Origin: Pseudomonas frederiksbergensis | GTDB lineage: Bacteria; Pseudomonadota; Gammaproteobacteria; Pseudomonadales; Pseudomonadaceae | DNA: 64,000 nt | Reading direction: 5' to 3' | NCBI RefSeq assembly: GCF_003732665.1 | Contig: NZ_MOBP01000021.1 | Span: forward strand, 113,976 to 177,975 | Shown: positions 51,930 to 58,790 of the stretch, one piece after another | How positions within the stretch are numbered: the first letter of the stretch is position 1 | Layout: each line of letters begins with the position of its first letter | Notes under the pieces: model-generated | What the model saw: only the letters and a program-made list of their open reading frames with translations | Databases searched by the model: none | What the model was told of the DNA's origin: nothing | Translations under genes and position numbers: made by a program

Positions 51930-52005
51930 GAGCCAGAAACATTGGGTCAAGGCCGCCGATCGCTGCGGCCATGTCACCTGAGCCAATAATGCTGATAGTG
52001 CTCAT
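51930..52005 (-). pseudogene. 5' fragment of an F420-reductase-like gene
   Basis: From the ATG at 52005 the frame reads MSTISIIGSGDMAAAIGG, nearly identical to the first 18 residues of the gene at 50152-50772 (MSTISIIGSGGMATAIAG), and the leader AAGGAAACTGC is shared. After that the similarity stops. It is a truncated second copy, adjacent to the HxlR promoter. Confidence 0.85.
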
Positions 52006-52099
52006 GCGCAGTTTCCTTGCAGGTAGGGGGTTGATCATTCCAAGGCTGCTGGTGCGATCCGGCGAACTCACTCAACGCAAGATCCATGCTGGTCGATTC

Positions 52100-52147
52100 A
52101 CTTGCAAAAAGCAAGTTACCAATCGATTTTACTTGCGACATGCAAGC
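52100..52147. promoter_or_regulatory. Two HxlR-type operators, ACTTGCN5GCAAGY, 31 bp apart
   Basis: ACTTGCAAAAAGCAAGT (52100-52116, perfect palindrome) and ACTTGCGACATGCAAGC (52131-52147, one end mismatch) have centres 31 bp apart, about three helical turns. They lie 18 bp upstream of the HxlR start, consistent with autorepression and control of the divergent reductase unit. Confidence 0.8.
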
Positions 52148-52164
52148 GATGCTAAGATCCAGCC

Positions 52165-52617
52165 ATGAAAACATCTCTTAAAGAAGACTTTCGATCCCAC
52201 TGCGCGGTGAACTACGGCGTGGAGATTTTCGGTGACCGATGGTCGCTCTTGATCATTCGCGACATCGTTTTTGTTGGAAAGAAAACGTATGGCGATTTCC
52301 TGAAATCGGAGGAGAGAATCGCGACCAATGTGCTTGCTTCCCGACTGGCCTTTCTTGAGGAGCAAGGCGTTCTCTCGAAGGCGCCCAGCCCCGACGACAG
52401 GCGCAAGGACTTTTACACGTTGACCGAGAAGGGCCTGGACCTCATTCCCATCGTGATCAATATTGTGCTCTGGAGCGCGAAGCATGATCCGAAGTCATAC
52501 GTGCGGCGCCGCGAGGAGTTTGTTGCCCGATTAAGTCAAAACCCCATGCAGGTGAGCGAGGAAGTGAAGGCGCTGGTGCGTAATGGCGGGTGCATCTTTC
52601 CTGAGGGTGGGGGATGA
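52165..52617 (+). CDS. HxlR family transcriptional regulator
   Basis: A 150-residue winged-helix regulator: CAVNYGVEIFGDRWSLLIIRDIVFVGKKTYGDFLKSEERIATNVLASRLAFLEEQGVLSK is the HxlR signature (the first Cys may sense electrophiles or oxidants), followed by DDRRKDFYTLTEKGLDLIPI. Two palindromic operators lie immediately upstream. Likely targets are the F420-type reductase and NmrA-like genes on the other strand. Confidence 0.93.
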   Translation: MKTSLKEDFRSHCAVNYGVEIFGDRWSLLIIRDIVFVGKKTYGDFLKSEERIATNVLASRLAFLEEQGVLSKAPSPDDRRKDFYTLTEKGLDLIPIVINIVLWSAKHDPKSYVRRREEFVARLSQNPMQVSEEVKALVRNGGCIFPEGGG

Positions 52618-52625
52618 ACACGGGA

Positions 52626-52647
52626 TAATGGGACAGATGTATTTTTC
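52626..52647 (+). repeat. GGGACAGATGTATTT motif copy
   Basis: ATAATGGGACAGATGTATTT lies 9 bp after the HxlR stop codon, a diverged copy of the accessory-region motif. Confidence 0.7.
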
Positions 52648-52746
52648 ATGGGCGGGAAGGCTTTTTTATCGGCTACTCGCTCAAAACAAAACGCCCCAAA
52701 CCAGCCGGGGCTGTTCCAGGCTGACTGGAACGCGCCGCGCACATCT

Positions 52747-52815
52747 TCAGGATTTTTCATTTTGGTCATGTGGGGCCAGCCGGTAGGTGGATTGCACCAA
52801 CCCTGAATGAAAGCA
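52747..52815 (-). pseudogene. 3' fragment of a RibD/DHFR-like gene
   Basis: The minus strand reads SGLVQSTYRLAPHDQNEKS then stop, matching the C-terminus SGLVQSTYRVVPHDQNES of the gene at 48000-48554. Only about the last 22 codons remain, next to a possible hairpin. This shows that a second copy of that module once lay here. Confidence 0.85.
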
Positions 52816-52931
52816 GCGGGGGCGGCGCATCGGCCACTGCTTGTGTTGACTGAAACGCCCTCATCGCCAGCAAGCTCGCTCCCACATTTGCTTGGTGTTG
52901 TTCGCGAGATTTGAGTCTGGCACAGGTCCCC

Positions 52932-53427
52932 ATGTGGGAGCGGGCTTGCTCGCGAAGGCGGCGGCACAGTCAAAAACACTGTCGCCTGACACACCGCTTT
53001 CGCGGGCAAGCCCGCTCCCACATTGGTTCGGTGTTGTTCGCGGAATTTGTGGCCAGCGCCCGGCCCTGTAGGAGCAAAGCTTGCTCGCGAAGGCGGCGGC
53101 ACAGTCAAAAACACTGTCGCCTGCCACACCGCTTTCGCGAGCAAGCCCGCTCCCACATTGGTTCGGTGTTGTTCGCAGAATTTGTGGCCAGCGCCCGGCC
53201 CTGTAGGAGCAAAGCTTGCTCGCGAAGGCGGCGGCACAGTCAAAAACACTGTCGCCTGCCACACCGCTTTCGCGAGCAAGCCCGCTCCCACATTGGTTCG
53301 GTGTTGTTCGCGGAATTTGTGGCCAGCGCCCGGCCCTGTAGGAGCAAAGCTTGCTCGCGAAGGCGGCGGCACAGTCAAAAACACTGTCGCCTGACACACC
53401 GCTTTCGCGGGCAAGCCTCGCTCCTAC
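52932..53427. repeat. Four-copy tandem REPIN array, 135-bp period
   Basis: Left arms start near 52932, 53067, 53202 and 53337 (135 bp apart). The first unit has the GTGGGAGCGGG arm; the other three have TGTAGGAGCAAAGC. Linkers share GTTCGGTGTTGTTCGC and TTTGTGGCCAGCGCCCGGCC. A lone arm precedes it near 52866. The last unit plus flank is repeated at 55262-55433, on the other side of the ars genes. No gene is seen in 52618-53616 besides the fragment above. Confidence 0.94.
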
Positions 53428-53487
53428 ACTTGTTTTACGTCGTTCACAAAATTTGCAGCCGACACCATTTCGTCTCTTTATTACCCG

Positions 53488-53510
53488 GATAAGGGACAGA
53501 TCTATTTTTC
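53488..53510 (+). repeat. GGGACAGATCTATTT motif copy
   Basis: AAGGGACAGATCTATTTTTC lies between the REPIN array and the ars promoter. Confidence 0.75.
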
Positions 53511-53566
53511 GCGCCCCCCTTTTGCCAAATGACCAGAAGCAAACATTTGATTCTTTGCTTGCCCAA

Positions 53567-53604
53567 TACATATGGGCATCCGTATATTCGGCCAACCATA
53601 TGTA
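53567..53604. promoter_or_regulatory. Inverted repeat TACATATGG...CCATATGTA, likely ArsR operator
   Basis: Perfect 9-bp arms (53567-53575 and 53596-53604) separated by 20 bp that include CCGTATATTCGG. They lie 12 bp upstream of the arsR ATG, where ArsR autorepressor sites with AT-rich dyads are found. Confidence 0.65.
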
Positions 53605-53616
53605 CGGCAGCCCCCT

Positions 53617-53964
53617 ATGATCACTCCCCCCGAGGTTTTCAAGAATCTGGCGGACGAGACCCGCGCCCGCGCCACCCTGCTCATCGCCAACCTGGGTGAG
53701 CTTTGTGTCTGCGAGCTGATGTGTGCCCTCGACGACAGCCAGCCGAAGATAAGTCGCCATCTCGCTCAGCTGCGCAGCAGCGGTTTGCTGCTGGATCGCC
53801 GGCAGGGTCAATGGGTTTATTACCGCCTCAATCCTGACCTGCCAGCCTGGGTACATGAGCTTTTGCAGGTCACGTTGCGGGCCAACGCCGATTGGCTGCA
53901 GAACAACACTTCCCGCCTGCTCAACATGGACGCACGCCCCATCCGTGACGCTGTCTGCTGCTGA
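53617..53964 (+). CDS. arsR: Arsenic-responsive repressor ArsR
   Basis: A 115-residue ArsR/SmtB winged-helix repressor. The trivalent arsenic site ELCVCELMC is present with Cys30 and Cys32 (Cys36 near the usual third), followed by the DNA-recognition helix SQPKISRHLAQLRSSGLLLDRRQGQWVYYRL. The protein ends with a Cys pair. The ATG at 53617 is used because upstream codons overlap the operator. It opens the arsR-arsC-arsH unit. Confidence 0.95.
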   Translation: MITPPEVFKNLADETRARATLLIANLGELCVCELMCALDDSQPKISRHLAQLRSSGLLLDRRQGQWVYYRLNPDLPAWVHELLQVTLRANADWLQNNTSRLLNMDARPIRDAVCC

Positions 53965-53966
53965 GC

Positions 53967-54026
53967 CTTACGGTTCTGTTGATCAGCCTCTCGGCCCTGG
54001 CGTTGCGCCTGAGCCTGAACCCTTGA
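53967..54026 (+). pseudogene. Apparent 3' remnant of arsB (arsenite efflux pump)
   Basis: In a frame different from arsR, the sequence reads LTVLLISLSALALRLSLNP then stop, closely resembling the final membrane helix of ArsB pumps (PVLxVTLAALALRLS in E. coli as I recall). It begins 3 bp after the arsR stop and ends 30 bp before arsC, exactly where arsB sits in arsRBCH operons. The other about 400 codons are gone. Confidence 0.75.
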
Positions 54027-54055
54027 TGTCCGCCCGCAGCGGCAGGAGCAAACCC

Positions 54056-54526
54056 ATGCGAGTCCTGTTCATGTGCACCGCCAATAGTTGCCGCAGCATT
54101 CTTTCAGAAGCCATGTTCAATCACTTGGCGCCGCCCGGATTCGAAGCGGTGAGTGCCGGGAGTTTTCCCAAGGGGCAAGTGCTGCCGCGCAGTCTCACCA
54201 CACTGCAGCGGGCTGGTATCTCCATCGATGGCTTGAACAGCAAGGGCAACGACGCCTTCGAAGGCAACCCGCCGGATATCGTCATTACCGTGTGTGACAA
54301 GGCGGCGGGCGAAACCTGCCCGGTGTACTTCGGCCCGGCCCTGAAATCCCATTGGGGCCTGGAAGATCCGTCTGACGTCATGGGTGACGAAGCGGCGGTT
54401 GACCTCGCCTTCCGCTCCACGCTGGCGCGCATCGAACAACGCTGCAAAGCCTTCCTCGACCTTCCCCTCAACAGCCTCAGTCGCGACCAACTCAAACACG
54501 AGATTGATCGAATCGGCACTCTCTAA
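54056..54526 (+). CDS. arsC: Arsenate reductase, thioredoxin-type (LMW-PTP fold)
   Basis: A 156-residue enzyme reducing arsenate to arsenite. The P-loop CTANSCRS gives nucleophile Cys7 with Arg13 (CX5R), and the resolving pair is Cys80 and Cys88 in VCDKAAGETCP, as in thioredoxin-coupled ArsC. AGGAG lies 7 nt before the ATG at 54056; an ATG at 54026 is less likely. It is followed by arsH after 9 bp. Confidence 0.95.
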   Translation: MRVLFMCTANSCRSILSEAMFNHLAPPGFEAVSAGSFPKGQVLPRSLTTLQRAGISIDGLNSKGNDAFEGNPPDIVITVCDKAAGETCPVYFGPALKSHWGLEDPSDVMGDEAAVDLAFRSTLARIEQRCKAFLDLPLNSLSRDQLKHEIDRIGTL

Positions 54527-54535
54527 GGAGGACTT

Positions 54536-55234
54536 ATGTCAGAGCACCTGCCCAACCTCGATCCAACTCTGTTCGAAAGCCTGAAAGGGTCAATTTCGGA
54601 CAATCATAAACCGCGCATTCTGTTGTTGTATGGCTCGACCCGCGAACGCTCTTTCAGCCGGTTGCTGGTAGAGGAGTCAGCGCGCCTGCTGGAGCACTTC
54701 GGTGCCGAGGTACGAATTTTCAATCCATCCGGCTTGCCACTGCCCGACGATGTCCCGGTTGAGCATCCGAAGGTGCAAGAGTTGCGCGACCTGATGCTGT
54801 GGTCGGAAGGTCAGGTCTGGTGTTCGCCAGAACGGCATGGCGCAATGTCGGCCGTGTTCAAGGCGCAGATCGACTGGATCCCCCTGGAGCTGGGGGCGGT
54901 TCGCCCGACTCAGGGCAAAACCCTGGCAGTGATGCAGGTCTGCGGCGGCTCCCAGTCCTTCAACGTGGTCAATCAACTGCGCGTGTTGGGACGCTGGATG
55001 CGTATGTTCACCATCCCCAACCAGTCCTCGGTGCCGAAGGCCTACATGGAGTTCGATGAGGCCGGCAGGATGAAGCCGTCGGCGTATTACGACCGCGTCG
55101 TCGACGTGATGGAAGAACTGGTCAAGTTCACCGTACTGCTGCGGGACCGCCAGGCATTCCTGGTGGATCGTTACTCGGAACGCAAAGAAACCGCTGAGCA
55201 GCTTACCGCCCGGGTAAACCAGCGCTCCATTTGA
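54536..55234 (+). CDS. arsH: ArsH NADPH-dependent FMN reductase
   Basis: A 232-residue flavodoxin-like quinone reductase that in other bacteria oxidises trivalent organoarsenicals. FMN-binding GSTRERSFSRLLVEE, ERHGAMSAVFKAQIDWIPL and QVCGGSQSFNVVNQLRVLGRWMRM are signature segments. TAAGGAGG lies directly upstream of the ATG. It ends the ars unit, 27 bp before the second copy of the REP-containing direct repeat. Confidence 0.96.
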   Translation: MSEHLPNLDPTLFESLKGSISDNHKPRILLLYGSTRERSFSRLLVEESARLLEHFGAEVRIFNPSGLPLPDDVPVEHPKVQELRDLMLWSEGQVWCSPERHGAMSAVFKAQIDWIPLELGAVRPTQGKTLAVMQVCGGSQSFNVVNQLRVLGRWMRMFTIPNQSSVPKAYMEFDEAGRMKPSAYYDRVVDVMEELVKFTVLLRDRQAFLVDRYSERKETAEQLTARVNQRSI

Positions 55235-55261
55235 GATCGCCATCCATAAGAGATGGTTAAC

Positions 55262-55433
55262 AGGATTTGTGGCCAGCGCCCGGCCCTGTAGGAGCGAAGC
55301 TTGCTCGCGAAAGCGGCGGCACAGTCAAAAACACTGTCGCCTGACACACCGCTTTCGCGAGCAAGCCTCGCTCCTACACTTGTTTTTGCGTCGTTCACAA
55401 AATTTGCATCGTCTCTTTTATTACGAAGTAATC
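55262..55433 (+). repeat. Direct repeat containing a REPIN, right of the ars genes
   Basis: About 170 bp from TTTGTGGCCAGCGCCCGGCC through the REPIN to CGTTCACAAAATTTGCA and CGTCTCTTTTATTA. Nearly the same sequence occurs at 53318-53485 on the left of the ars genes, in the same orientation. Confidence 0.9.
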
Positions 55434-55842
55434 AGAGATCGGCTTTCTTCACTGCCGGGTCGAACTTGGAGAAGGTGGTCGCGTTACTGATCACTATCTG
55501 CATCGTGGGGTTATTGGTTTGGGTGTTTATCATCTGGTTAGAGACGGCGAGGTCCGTTGCCGCGTTGCTCACACTGCCAGAGACCCGAGAATCCGACGGC
55601 CAGGTCCATATGGGGGTGATGCTGCCGCCAGCGGCGGGCATCAGTAAAATCTGACCGCCAAGAGACGAGAGCGTATTGGTCACACCGTTCACGTAGCTTC
55701 GCTGCTGGGTTGAGCAAATTACCGAGCCGGGAATCGGCGGGCTCGTCCACTCTCCCCCCGTCAACAGGGCATAGTTGACAGTAATGTCAGCAGCGCTTGC
55801 ATTAAAAATTTCGACAGTAAGGGATCGTACGAACGTGCTCAT
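55432..55842 (-). CDS. Small beta-rich protein, possibly aegerolysin-like
   Basis: A 136-residue protein rich in Ser, Thr, Asn and Val with no signal peptide. The N-terminus VEIFNASAADITVNYALLTGGEWTSPP followed by a Gly-Gly turn (SSLGGQILL) and ITPIWTWPSDSRVSG follows the strand pattern of aegerolysins, including the insecticidal Cry34 type (I-D-V-N-N, then L-x-G-G-x-W-x-x-S/P-P). The resemblance is weak and judged by eye. AAGGCCAAGG lies upstream. It sits at the edge of the ars repeat. Confidence 0.6.
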   Translation of the reverse strand: MSTFVRSLTVEIFNASAADITVNYALLTGGEWTSPPIPGSVICSTQQRSYVNGVTNTLSSLGGQILLMPAAGGSITPIWTWPSDSRVSGSVSNAATDLAVSNQMINTQTNNPTMQIVISNATTFSKFDPAVKKADL

Positions 55843-55924
55843 CCTTGGCCTTCCATTTGATTATTCGCGCATGACATACGCGACCTCAGAGTAGTAGCAA
55901 AGGATTTTTCAACAACGTTTTTTT

Positions 55925-55970
55925 TGGATAACGGCACAGATCTATTAAATAAATCTGTCCCCCATTTCGG
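55925..55970. repeat. Imperfect inverted repeat of the GGGACAGATTTATTT motif
   Basis: GGCACAGATCTATT (55933 onward) faces AAATAAATCTGTCCCCC, making an imperfect hairpin. It lies just upstream of the DUF2986 gene; a decayed half-copy follows at about 56205-56226. Confidence 0.75.
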
Positions 55971-56006
55971 CTATCATTCGCGGGTTTTCAAGCTCGGTAG
56001 AACGTT

Positions 56007-56168
56007 ATGAATCGCCAAAAAAAGTTACAGCAACTGTTCAAGGCCAAAGCCAAGAAGGCAAGTGCCAAACTGGCACCGCAAAAAAAGGACAAGTACATCA
56101 GCAAGGCCGACCGCTTGAAGCTGGAGGCTGAAGCCGATCAGGGCGCCGTCAGTGCCTCTGAAAGCTGA
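56007..56168 (+). CDS. DUF2986-type small basic protein
   Basis: A 53-residue Lys/Ala-rich protein starting MNRQKKLQQLFKAKAKKASA and containing PQKKDKYISKADRLKLEAEA, which matches my recollection of the DUF2986 family. It is helical and highly charged, with no membrane segment. Function is unknown. It lies in the gap before the PRISE-like gene and is too short for most automatic gene lists. Confidence 0.75.
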   Translation: MNRQKKLQQLFKAKAKKASAKLAPQKKDKYISKADRLKLEAEADQGAVSASES

Positions 56169-56240
56169 TCCAGGTGGGACAACGGGACCGACCTACGACC
56201 TCCCGGTCAATAAGTCCGCCCCTTGTTTCGCTGCCAATGC

Positions 56241-57329
56241 TCAAGGAACGATCCGCGCCCCTCTCAATCGGCTGACCTGAAGCTTCAGGCTTTCATGGGA
56301 GTCAATGCAGTCATGAAAGCCCGCCTGCCGGATCTTGATCGTGCTCTGCACCATGTCGTAGCCAATGCCGAATATAGCGTCCAGAAACGGCCAGGCGACG
56401 ACGTCCGCCCAAGCGGTTGGCCTGAGGTTGTATTTTTGGATGATGCTGCCCCACACGGGGGCCTTGTCGGCCATCTGTTCGGTCAGTGACATCGGTTGTG
56501 GCTCAGCCAGCGGTATGTCGTACAGCGAGCCCAGCTCTGGCCACAACTGACGCCAGCGAAACTGATCACCGTTTATGACATTGAAGATCTGCCCCTTGGC
56601 CGTCTCCGCCGCCAGTGCCCACACCGTGGCGCGGCCAAGAATTCCGGCATCAGTGGATTGCGTCAGGGCGTTCCAGGCTTGATGCGTGCCGGGGAAGCGC
56701 AATGGCACGTTCAGCTCGCGACAGACGGCTGCATACACGCTCATGCCATTGATCAGATTCATCGGTGACCCCAGGCTCGGACCGAAGATGGCGTCCGGTC
56801 GCAGCACTGTCCATGGCACGCTGTTTCTGGAACCCCAGTCCTTCAGAAAGTCTTCCTGATCGTAATAGAACATCGGCCCCAAAATTCTTGGGTCACTTTC
56901 TTTGGCCGGCGTTTTGTACGCCCCCAGATGCGGGCCATACGCCTTGCCTCCGCCAAACAGGACCACGTGTCTAAGCTTTGCGCCCCGAGCAATCAATGCC
57001 TCCAGCGCGTTAGCCAGCATGGCCACGTTCGGCTCAATCGCGGTGGCGTTGCTTCCCGTCTCGACATAGGAGCAGTAAACAACATCCGTCACGTCGGCCA
57101 GGCCGGTGAAAGCGTCGGCGATGGAAGACTTGCTCAGCAGGTCGACACTGACATGCGGCGGCGCCGCCCTGCCATCGATCAAACGGTCTGGCGCGGCGCG
57201 GCGACTGGCGGTCACCACGGGCCACGAGGCCGCCAGTGCGGCATCGACCACGGCGGAACCCGTCACGCCATATCCGCCCAGGATGAGAACTTTTCGATTG
57301 CCGGGGCTTTTCAACTGAGAATCAGACAT
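56241..57329 (-). CDS. PRISE-like SDR (progesterone 5-beta-reductase/iridoid synthase family)
   Basis: A 362-residue extended SDR. Dinucleotide motif LILGGYGVTGSAVVDAAL, VVTASRRAAP as cofactor turn, VVYCSYVET, NVAMLANALEALIARGAKLRHVVLFGGGKAYGPH and FYYDQEDFL with the PRISE-type catalytic Tyr region, then WTVLRPDAIFGPSLG. PRISE enzymes reduce C=C bonds of enones. The ATG at 57329 follows GGAG; the GTG two codons earlier is possible. It is downstream of YciI, EthD-type and SDR genes on the same strand. Confidence 0.8.
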   Translation of the reverse strand: MSDSQLKSPGNRKVLILGGYGVTGSAVVDAALAASWPVVTASRRAAPDRLIDGRAAPPHVSVDLLSKSSIADAFTGLADVTDVVYCSYVETGSNATAIEPNVAMLANALEALIARGAKLRHVVLFGGGKAYGPHLGAYKTPAKESDPRILGPMFYYDQEDFLKDWGSRNSVPWTVLRPDAIFGPSLGSPMNLINGMSVYAAVCRELNVPLRFPGTHQAWNALTQSTDAGILGRATVWALAAETAKGQIFNVINGDQFRWRQLWPELGSLYDIPLAEPQPMSLTEQMADKAPVWGSIIQKYNLRPTAWADVVAWPFLDAIFGIGYDMVQSTIKIRQAGFHDCIDSHESLKLQVSRLRGARIVP

Positions 57330-57357
57330 ACACAAGCTCCAGGCCGGGAAAAGTAAA

Positions 57358-57687
57358 TCAGGTATGGAACGGCACCCAGAACATCTTCACTTCGACGTTC
57401 AGCATGCCGGATTTCACTGTCGGGTCGTCCGTGGCAATCCGGGTGGCTTCATTGAGATCAGCGGCCTTGAAGATGGTCATGCCGCCGTCCTCCAGCTCGC
57501 CATTGAGGCCACCGGCCTTCTTCATGAACGGGCCGCTGAGAACGGTCAGGCCTTTCTCCTGCAGTTGCATCATGTAGTTAACGTGGACCATGAACTCTGG
57601 TTGCTCGTTGTATTTCACACCCTGGACCCAGTTCGGGCCAGGCGTCTGGAAGGCGACAAAATAGTGAGGGCCATTTTCGTCAATCAT
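57358..57687 (-). CDS. YciI family protein
   Basis: A 109-residue ferredoxin-like (dimeric alpha-beta barrel) protein: HYFVAFQTPGPNW, then HVNYMMQLQEKGLTVLSGPF and GGMTIFKAADLNEATRIATDDPTVKSGMLNVEVKMFW, where the conserved DP is the YciI signature. Such domains bind small ligands and can act as lyases or dehalogenases. It lies 28 bp upstream of the PRISE-like gene. Confidence 0.85.
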   Translation of the reverse strand: MIDENGPHYFVAFQTPGPNWVQGVKYNEQPEFMVHVNYMMQLQEKGLTVLSGPFMKKAGGLNGELEDGGMTIFKAADLNEATRIATDDPTVKSGMLNVEVKMFWVPFHT

Positions 57688-57734
57688 GGTGTTCTACTCC
57701 AGTTGATGGGTTGTGAAGAGAAGTCCGAAATGCC

Positions 57735-58652
57735 TCAAACCAACGGTTCAAGCACGTTGTCGCCAAAGATCACCGACAGCAGGTCCCGGGACTTCTGGTT
57801 GACGGGTTCATTCAACGCCGCCAGGGTGCGAAACGCCGACAATCCCCGAAGGCCCACTTGCGTTGGCCGGCCAGCGAAAACCATCGTGTAGGTTTCAAAG
57901 TCAGGATAGGTCGCGAGGGCCGCGATGTACCGGTGGGTCTGGGTGCCGAGTTCAAGCATTTGCGCTGAGTGGGAGAAGTGCTTTGCCGACGCCTCATCGG
58001 CAAAGGCCAACTCAAGGTAAGCATCGTATTGCTGTTCGACAGACCGGCGATGATCGACGTTGGGAGTCGGCCAGGCCTGTTCGTCAAACTGTTCCAGAAG
58101 GTGCAGCCGGGTTTTGATCACGTCCGTATTTTGCGCCACGGCGTGAGCCCACTCGCTGCGCAGGAAGGTGCGGAACTCGTCGGCAGAGACATCTTGCGCC
58201 TGGCGCACGAATACGATCAGCCGATAGTCGCCGCTGACACCTTGGGGGGTTGGCACACCGGTGCGGTCTGTCAGTGTCTGTGCGTTGCCCGGCCCGGTGG
58301 AATACATGTAGGTGCCTTTGAGCACATTCTGCTCATCAACGACCATCTGCCCGACGGCTGCGCTGCTGACCAGTTTTTCGCGGTCTTCTGGGGTCAGGAA
58401 CGTGATCTCGGCGAGGCCGACAATCGGATCGCCCTGCGCCGGTTGCTGATCAACGCCTTTGATGCCCTGAAAAAATTCCGGGAGCGGTGTGCCCAGGCGA
58501 TGTTGAAAGTATTCAAACGCGCCTTCGGCACGCGCCGCCAAAACGCCGTGGATGTCGGCCCAATAGTCGTAGAACAGGTTAAGCGGGACATCGTCCCTTC
58601 GCGTAATCATGACCGAGGTCGAGAGACTGGATACGGCTTGATGGGTTTGCAT
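57735..58652 (-). CDS. EthD-type dimeric alpha-beta barrel protein
   Basis: A 305-residue protein that appears to contain two alpha-beta barrel repeats. The first has SVMITRRDDVPLNLFYDYWADIHGVLAARAEGAFEYFQHRLG, an EthD-like pattern (YWxxxHG); the second has YRLIVFVRQAQDVSADEFRTFLRSEWAHAVAQ. EthD-type proteins act in ether breakdown and polyketide-like cyclisations. The ATG at 58652 follows AGGAGACACCC. It is part of the four-gene minus-strand group. Confidence 0.75.
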   Translation of the reverse strand: MQTHQAVSSLSTSVMITRRDDVPLNLFYDYWADIHGVLAARAEGAFEYFQHRLGTPLPEFFQGIKGVDQQPAQGDPIVGLAEITFLTPEDREKLVSSAAVGQMVVDEQNVLKGTYMYSTGPGNAQTLTDRTGVPTPQGVSGDYRLIVFVRQAQDVSADEFRTFLRSEWAHAVAQNTDVIKTRLHLLEQFDEQAWPTPNVDHRRSVEQQYDAYLELAFADEASAKHFSHSAQMLELGTQTHRYIAALATYPDFETYTMVFAGRPTQVGLRGLSAFRTLAALNEPVNQKSRDLLSVIFGDNVLEPLV

Positions 58653-58790
58653 GGGTGTCTCCTGAAATATTTTTTGCGCAGCCGAATGCGCTTCGGCCAC
58701 CGCGAGTGTGATGAAGGGTTTAACCAGACTTGAAAAATTGAACGGGTGGAATGACTCAGTGGTGAGTCATCGCTCGATGCGTTTCACGGC

